Assembly (NCBI GenBank): GCA_045544035.1
Contig: JAZPYE010000009.1
Location: forward strand, 1-32,074
Length of the DNA stretch: 32,074 nucleotides
Reading direction: 5' to 3'
Source: SIG587 sp045544035
GTDB lineage: Bacteria; Bacillota; Clostridia; Oscillospirales; Acutalibacteraceae
A program made the translations under genes and the position numbers. Numbering within the stretch: the stretch's first letter is position 1; every line of letters begins with the position of its first letter. Positions 27,745-32,074 of this stretch are shown piece after piece. The notes under the pieces were generated by a model. That model saw nothing but the letters and a program-made list of their open reading frames with translations, searched no databases and had not been told where the DNA came from.

Positions 27745-28685
27745 TGAGTACCCAAAAAGCAACCCGTAACATTGCAAGAAAATCCAAGCTTTTTCACCTT
27801 TCCTATGAGGGAAAAAAGGCCCTTTACGGCTACTGCTTTATTTTGCCGTGGATAATCGGTTTCATCATTTTCTTCCTTCGCCCCTTTATTACATCGCTTA
27901 TCTATTCCTTTAACGATATCACCTTCGTTCAAAACGGAATGGAGCTTACCTGGAACAACTTCCGTGTTTACCAGCAGTTCATTCTTGAAGACCCTGACCT
28001 TCTTAAGAACCTTGTGGGCGTGTTTGCCAATCTTCTTTACGAGGTTCCCATTATCGTTATCATCAGTGTTATGATTGCGGTGCTTCTCAATGATAAATAT
28101 CCCGGCAAAACCTTTTTCCGCGCGGTATTCTTCTTGCCCGTAATCCTTTCGGGTGGCGCGGCTCTTGATATTATTCGAGGCGACCCAATGGCAAGCGTTA
28201 TGCTTGAGGGCCAAAAAATGGGTTCAATGCTTGAAATCACCAACATTCAAACCATCATTCAGGAGCTTCAGCTTCCAACCGAACTTTCTGAATTCCTCAC
28301 CAAAACAGCAAACTCAATGTTTAATCTGCTTTGGAAATGCGGCCTTCAGATTCTTATCTTCCTGGCAGCCATCCAGACCATCAGCCCCAGCATTTACGAA
28401 GCTTCTAAAATTGAGGGCGCTTCCTCTTGGGATAACTTCTGGAAAATCACAATGCCTATGATTTCTCCTATGATTATCCTCTCGGTTATCTACTCTATTA
28501 TAGATAGCTTTACGAATGTGTCACAAAACATAATAATCAACCAAATGGTCAGCGATGCTCAGTACCTTAAGTACACGCACGCTTCGGTTCTTGCCGTGCT
28601 TTACTTCTCAATGGCGATGGCATTTATCGGAATAGTGTTTGCGGTACTTAACAAGGCGCTGCCTGATACCAGCACAAGGAGGTAA
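27744..28685 (+). CDS. Sugar ABC transporter permease (second pair, UgpA-like)
   Basis: A 313-residue CUT1 permease with about six spans. The first span and its surroundings read YGYCFILPWIIGFIIFFLRPFITSLIYSF and the EAA loop starts at E219 (EASKIEGASSWDNFWKITMP). A long periplasm-facing insert (about 145-190, GAALDIIRGDPMASVMLEG...) is larger than in the first-pair homologue. The ATG overlaps the DUF5696 stop (TAATG), so translation is coupled. It pairs with the permease 8 bp downstream. Confidence 0.92.
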   Translation: MSTQKATRNIARKSKLFHLSYEGKKALYGYCFILPWIIGFIIFFLRPFITSLIYSFNDITFVQNGMELTWNNFRVYQQFILEDPDLLKNLVGVFANLLYEVPIIVIISVMIAVLLNDKYPGKTFFRAVFFLPVILSGGAALDIIRGDPMASVMLEGQKMGSMLEITNIQTIIQELQLPTELSEFLTKTANSMFNLLWKCGLQILIFLAAIQTISPSIYEASKIEGASSWDNFWKITMPMISPMIILSVIYSIIDSFTNVSQNIIINQMVSDAQYLKYTHASVLAVLYFSMAMAFIGIVFAVLNKALPDTSTRR

Positions 28686-28693
28686 GACACAGA

Positions 28694-29638
28694 ATGTTAC
28701 TTAAGAAAAAACAAAAAGAACTAATTGCCTCCATTTGCATAAAAATATTCCGTTACATTCTTCTTGCGGGTCTTGCCTTTATTCTGCTCTATCCCATTCT
28801 TTATATGATTACAATGTCAATAAGACCCTATGAGCAGGTTAAGGACCCCCTTATCGTTTGGCTTCCCAAGAGTCTGACCTTCCAGACAATTCTTGACGTT
28901 GCAAACGAGATGAAGTTCGGCAACGCTCTTAAAAACACGGCTCTTGTGTTTGTTGTCAGCGCTCTTATTGAGGTATTCTCCTGCTCTTTGGCAGGCTATG
29001 GCTTCGCCCGTTTTAAGTTCCCTCTTAAAAACGTGTGGTTTATCGGCGTTGTGCTTTCCATTCTGGTTCCCCCTCAAAGTATCATCATTCCTCAGGTTGT
29101 TGGAATGCGTTATTTTGACTTTGCCTTCATCGGCAAAATCCCTGAGCTTTTCGGTGGAACAGGTTTTTTTGTCAACTTCCTTGAAACCCCTTGGGCAATG
29201 TACATACCTGCCCTTTTCGCCGCAGGTATCCGTTCGGGTCTTTTCGTGTTCATTTACAGGCAGTTTTTCTTAGGTCTCCCTGCCGAGCTTGAAGATGCGG
29301 CATACATTGACGGTTGCGGACCCCTTCGCACCTTCCTAACCGTTATGCTTCCCGTTTCGGGCGGCGCAATTATCATAGTTTTGCTTCTTTCCTTTGTTGC
29401 TTATTGGAACGACAGCATTTTCACCACTTTCTTCTATGATAAAATGGAAACCCTCAATTCCCAGCTTGCTCAGCTTGAAACCTTTATGACCTATAATACC
29501 AACAAGCTGCCCGATGGTGCCGACCTTGCTTATAGGCAGTGCGGCGCAATGCTCGTAATCTTTATTCCTCTCATTGTGTTCATTATCTTCCAGCGCTTCT
29601 TCACAGAAAGTATTGAACGCACAGGTATTGTTGGTTAA
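28694..29638 (+). CDS. Carbohydrate ABC transporter permease (second pair, UgpE-like)
   Basis: A 314-residue permease, partner of the previous gene. It has the start YILLAGLAFILLYPILYMITMSIRPYEQVKDPLIVWLPKS and the EAA loop from E200 (EDAAYIDGCGPLRTFLTVMLP). An AAGGAGGT site precedes the ATG. Sequence and length differ clearly from the first-pair UgpE-like gene, so the second pair is not a recent tandem duplication. It ends the first transcript segment: a terminator follows at 29664-29699. Confidence 0.92.
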   Translation: MLLKKKQKELIASICIKIFRYILLAGLAFILLYPILYMITMSIRPYEQVKDPLIVWLPKSLTFQTILDVANEMKFGNALKNTALVFVVSALIEVFSCSLAGYGFARFKFPLKNVWFIGVVLSILVPPQSIIIPQVVGMRYFDFAFIGKIPELFGGTGFFVNFLETPWAMYIPALFAAGIRSGLFVFIYRQFFLGLPAELEDAAYIDGCGPLRTFLTVMLPVSGGAIIIVLLLSFVAYWNDSIFTTFFYDKMETLNSQLAQLETFMTYNTNKLPDGADLAYRQCGAMLVIFIPLIVFIIFQRFFTESIERTGIVG

Positions 29639-29663
29639 TTTGAGGTTAGACAAAGATAAAATT

Positions 29664-29699
29664 CAGGAGATGTCTGTAAGCGTCTCCTGTTTTATTTTT
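29664..29699 (+). terminator. Terminator after the second permease pair
   Basis: CAGGAGATG (29664-29672) pairs with CGTCTCCTG (29681-29689, one wobble), followed by TTTTATTTTT. It probably ends or reduces read-through before the second binding-protein gene. Confidence 0.85.
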
Positions 29700-29763
29700 C
29701 AGGCGCTGTTTCGTAAGTAAAATCCTGCGATTTGCTATCAAAATATTGGAAATTTAAAGGGTT

Positions 29764-29788
29764 AAAATCGAAAAAGTTGGTCGATTTT
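29764..29788. promoter_or_regulatory. Inverted repeat upstream of the second binding-protein gene
   Basis: AAAATCG (29764-29770) and CGATTTT (29782-29788) form a 7-bp dyad with an 11-bp spacer, about 65 bp upstream of the likely -35. It may be an operator; support is only the symmetry. Confidence 0.3.
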
Positions 29789-29851
29789 GCATATTTCACT
29801 AACAAAGAATTGAAAAAACTATAAATTTTTTGTGAAAATCAATAATTTTTC

Positions 29852-29880
29852 TTTACTTTTTAAATTTCTTTTGGTATTAT
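29852..29880 (+). promoter_or_regulatory. Promoter of the second solute-binding protein gene
   Basis: TTTACT (29852-29857), a 17-bp spacer and TATTAT (29875-29880) with the extended -10 TGG directly before it. The ATG is at 29912. Confidence 0.6.
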
Positions 29881-29911
29881 TATTGTAGAAAATAATGGAG
29901 GTATTATCATT

Positions 29912-31252
29912 ATGAAAACTAAGTTAATTCGCTTAGGCGCACTGCTCATTGCAATGCTTATGCTTATGGCTGTTGTCGGCTGTTCAGGCGGCGGTAGCAC
30001 AACTAACGTAAGCATGTCTTCAGGCGGCGGTGAGGCTGATGGCGACACACCCGACCAAATCAGAATTCAGGAACAAATCAAAACACTTGGTGAAGACATC
30101 ACTGTTTTGGTTCCGGGCTCCATTGAGTCTCTCGGTTGCCAAATGGAAGGACAGCGTTACAACCAGCTTACCGGCGGTAAGAATGTAACCTATATCTCCT
30201 CCAACGGCTATTCCGAAATGCAGCAGAAACTGGTTTCACTGCATATGTCCGATGAGGCACCCGATGTTTATGATTTCACCAACCAGGACTATCCCTCTCT
30301 CCTTTATAAAGGCATTCTTTCTCCTCTTGATGACCTTATGGATCTTAATGATGTCATTCTTGATGAAGCGAAGGGCTATATTGAGAGCTTGCGTTGGGAT
30401 GGCAAGTGCTATCTTATTCCCGACATTGGTTGTGACAGCGACCTTTGGGTTAACAAGCAAATCCTTATTGATGCAGGCATTCCCGAAAGCGAATGGCCTA
30501 ACAATCAGTACAAGGCAGGCACCTGGACCTGGGATGCTTTCGTTGACATTGTAAAGCGCGTTTCCGACTCTGACAACGGAGTTTACGGCTCAGTTTATGA
30601 TGTTAACCTTCATTTTGCAATGACTGCATCAGCAGGTGTTGACTTTGTTAAACTCACAGACACAGGCTTTGTTAGTAACGCAAAGGACGAAAATGTAACA
30701 CGCGCAATGACAGTTTATAAGGAAATCTATACCAATCCTAACTACGTTCCCATTAAATCAGGCGAAGAGACACTTGACCTGTTTAAGCGCGGCAAGGTTT
30801 GTATGTGGTACGCTTGGCGTGGTCAAACCGAAGATGATATCCTTGGCGAGCAGTTGGCAAACGGTGACATATTCCTCACCGCATTCCCCCGCGACCCCAA
30901 GCTTGACACTCACTACAAAATGGGTGAAATCCGTGGCAAAGCTATCCCGCTTAACGCAAAGAATAAAAACGGCGCAGTTGCATATATTCTTGCTCGTTTT
31001 GCTTCTGATTACTATCAGGACCAGATTGATGCCATTGACAAGGAAAATTACAACTGGAATGATGAAATCTTTACCTACTTTGAAGAAGACTTCTTAAAGC
31101 GCCCTGCAGTTATTTGCTTCTCTCTTGGTTTCAAAGAGCTTCAGGATACTATCGGTAAGGCTTGCTTCGACACTATTTATGATGAAGATTGGTCTACAAT
31201 CGCCAACACCTTCGACCCCGAAGCACAGCATATTATCGATACCCAGCAGTAA
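29912..31252 (+). CDS. Extracellular sugar-binding lipoprotein
   Basis: A 446-residue CUT1-type solute-binding lipoprotein of normal size. The lipobox is AVVGC (C24) followed by a Gly/Ser-rich linker. Family features include ITVLVPGSIESLG, the long N-lobe SEMQQKLVSLHMSDEAPDVYDF, the hinge-region CYLIPDIGCDSDLWVNKQIL and the motif TWTWDAFVDIVKRV. It should be the high-affinity receptor for the second permease pair, which ends 273 bp upstream. A separate promoter after a terminator would let it be made in excess over the permeases, as is usual for binding proteins. GGAGG lies 11 bases before the ATG, a rather long spacing. Confidence 0.92.
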   Translation: MKTKLIRLGALLIAMLMLMAVVGCSGGGSTTNVSMSSGGGEADGDTPDQIRIQEQIKTLGEDITVLVPGSIESLGCQMEGQRYNQLTGGKNVTYISSNGYSEMQQKLVSLHMSDEAPDVYDFTNQDYPSLLYKGILSPLDDLMDLNDVILDEAKGYIESLRWDGKCYLIPDIGCDSDLWVNKQILIDAGIPESEWPNNQYKAGTWTWDAFVDIVKRVSDSDNGVYGSVYDVNLHFAMTASAGVDFVKLTDTGFVSNAKDENVTRAMTVYKEIYTNPNYVPIKSGEETLDLFKRGKVCMWYAWRGQTEDDILGEQLANGDIFLTAFPRDPKLDTHYKMGEIRGKAIPLNAKNKNGAVAYILARFASDYYQDQIDAIDKENYNWNDEIFTYFEEDFLKRPAVICFSLGFKELQDTIGKACFDTIYDEDWSTIANTFDPEAQHIIDTQQ

Positions 31253-31288
31253 TTCTGCCCATCTGAAAAATATTATAAGGAAAACGGC

Positions 31289-31333
31289 TAGTGTGGCGGG
31301 ATTTTTCCCGTCGCACTAACTGTGACTTTTTTA
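31289..31333 (+). terminator. Hairpin after the second binding-protein gene
   Basis: TAGTGTGGCGGGA (31289-31301) pairs with TCCCGTCGCACTA (31306-31318) with two G-T wobbles and a TTTT loop. The T-run begins only about nine bases after the stem, so termination may be partial, letting some transcripts enter the next gene. Confidence 0.6.
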
Positions 31334-31370
31334 ATATATAATATTTATAAATATTAAACGAGGTGGAAAA

Positions 31371-32074
31371 ATGAAAACAATTTCCAAAAAAATTCTCAGT
31401 GTCTTGATGGCAGTGCTGGTGTTGCTCGGCGGTGTTTGGGTTTCATTTGAAATCAAACCCGCAGCTGATGATACCGAAAAGCAGTTTATCTACGCTACCG
31501 ACACTGATGCAACCGGAGCAACCTCCACAAGCAATACGGAAACCGGTTCAATTGATGGCGTTACCGGCTTTAGAGGTGAGTACGGCCATTTGGTAGCCGG
31601 TGACGGTGCAAACATAAAAACACTGGCCGGTACACTTGAGCGTCCTTACGTTATTTATGACGTAATCCCCGGCTCTAACTTCAGCTTTGATTACGCTATG
31701 CGTGCAACCGCAAAGGCTGCATCTGAAGCCACCGCAGCCCTTAACATTAAGGCTGGCTTTGGTAGTGAAGCCCTAAAAGAATTCGAATTCTTTGTTTACG
31801 GCAGAAAAGATGAAAGCAGCGAATGGACACTTATCGGCAAAACCGATTCCAGCGCATTAAGCTTTGCTGATGGCGCTGACACTACAAGCTACGACACTCT
31901 TGGTTATGGCGAGAACAGCATCACTGTTCCTGCAAACGTTAACCAGATTAAGGTTGAATTGCCTCAAACCGGCGCATTCACCACAGCAACTCCCAAAAGC
32001 TATGATTACACCAGTTCTTTCTATGCCACCCCCGGCAATTGGAGTGGTAATACCGTAGGTGCTTGGAACTATTC
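31371..32074 (+). CDS. Secreted protein with beta-sandwich-like domain, cut by the window end
   Basis: An open frame from ATG 31371 (GAGGTGG 6 bases upstream) runs without stop to the last base, giving at least 234 residues. A basic start and hydrophobic stretch (KILSVLMAVLVLLGGVWVSF) form a signal peptide. A Thr/Ser/Asp-rich spacer (about 38-62) follows. From about 63 a beta-rich region may be a carbohydrate-binding or discoidin-like domain (YVIYDVIPGSNFSFDYAMRA; KEFEFFVYGRKDESSEWTLIGKT; NQIKVELPQ). It is probably a large surface protein, perhaps a glycan-active enzyme belonging to the transport locus. The function cannot be assigned from this part. Confidence 0.8.
   Translation, partial: MKTISKKILSVLMAVLVLLGGVWVSFEIKPAADDTEKQFIYATDTDATGATSTSNTETGSIDGVTGFRGEYGHLVAGDGANIKTLAGTLERPYVIYDVIPGSNFSFDYAMRATAKAASEATAALNIKAGFGSEALKEFEFFVYGRKDESSEWTLIGKTDSSALSFADGADTTSYDTLGYGENSITVPANVNQIKVELPQTGAFTTATPKSYDYTSSFYATPGNWSGNTVGAWNY

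Overview
The window looks like a chromosomal segment of a Gram-positive, endospore-forming Clostridia member, probably Oscillospiraceae/Ruminococcaceae-like from the gut or an anaerobic digester. The evidence is an intact sigma-K gene, RicT next to a HolB-type clamp-loader subunit, many lipobox-type lipoproteins, strong AGGAGG/AGGTGA ribosome binding sites and AT-rich intergenic DNA. The taxonomy is inferred from gene content only.

Layout. (1) 1-2350 is an accessory stretch. It holds a GC-rich structured RNA candidate (about 61-232) that resembles a HEARO/IscB omega-RNA, an XRE repressor divergent from a BspA-type leucine-rich-repeat lipoprotein with a paired operator over a consensus promoter, an unrecognised acidic 126-residue protein, and an array of seven short hairpins. 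(2) 2368-4224: a Cu/Zn superoxide dismutase-like gene (minus) and a membrane-anchored phosphodiester glycosidase (plus). (3) 4320-8192: a PocR-AraC regulator divergent from an amino-sugar operon. The first gene of that operon is an in-frame fusion of a NahK-like kinase with NagA, followed by an overlapping HAD phosphatase. (4) 8300-11692: a small membrane protein, an Ig-like lipoprotein, asnS and a PrsA/SurA-like lipoprotein. (5) 11845-17517: aminotransferase-trpS-holB-SGNH esterase-ricT as one tight plus-strand run, then a GNAT acetyltransferase. (6) 17542-18228: sigK on the minus strand.

(7) 18675 to the window end is a large carbohydrate-uptake locus. In order it has a 962-residue solute-binding protein with N-terminal beta-sandwich domains, two CUT1-type permeases, a secreted beta-propeller/TPR/Yip1 membrane protein, a secreted DUF5696-type protein, a second permease pair, a second solute-binding lipoprotein, and the start of a further secreted protein cut off by the window. 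No ABC ATPase is encoded, so the two permease pairs presumably share a multitask (MsmX-like) ATPase from elsewhere. The operon has a strong promoter, a three-copy half-site cluster at its -35 region and an attenuator-like hairpin in its leader. The second binding protein has its own promoter after a terminator.

Best candidates for new biology: the composite two-transporter locus with its propeller-Yip1 and DUF5696 partners; the HEARO-like RNA without an IscB ORF; the hairpin array whose linkers are complementary across a centre; and the kinase-NagA fusion that retains an internal ribosome binding site. All family assignments come from reading motifs by eye; no database search was run.
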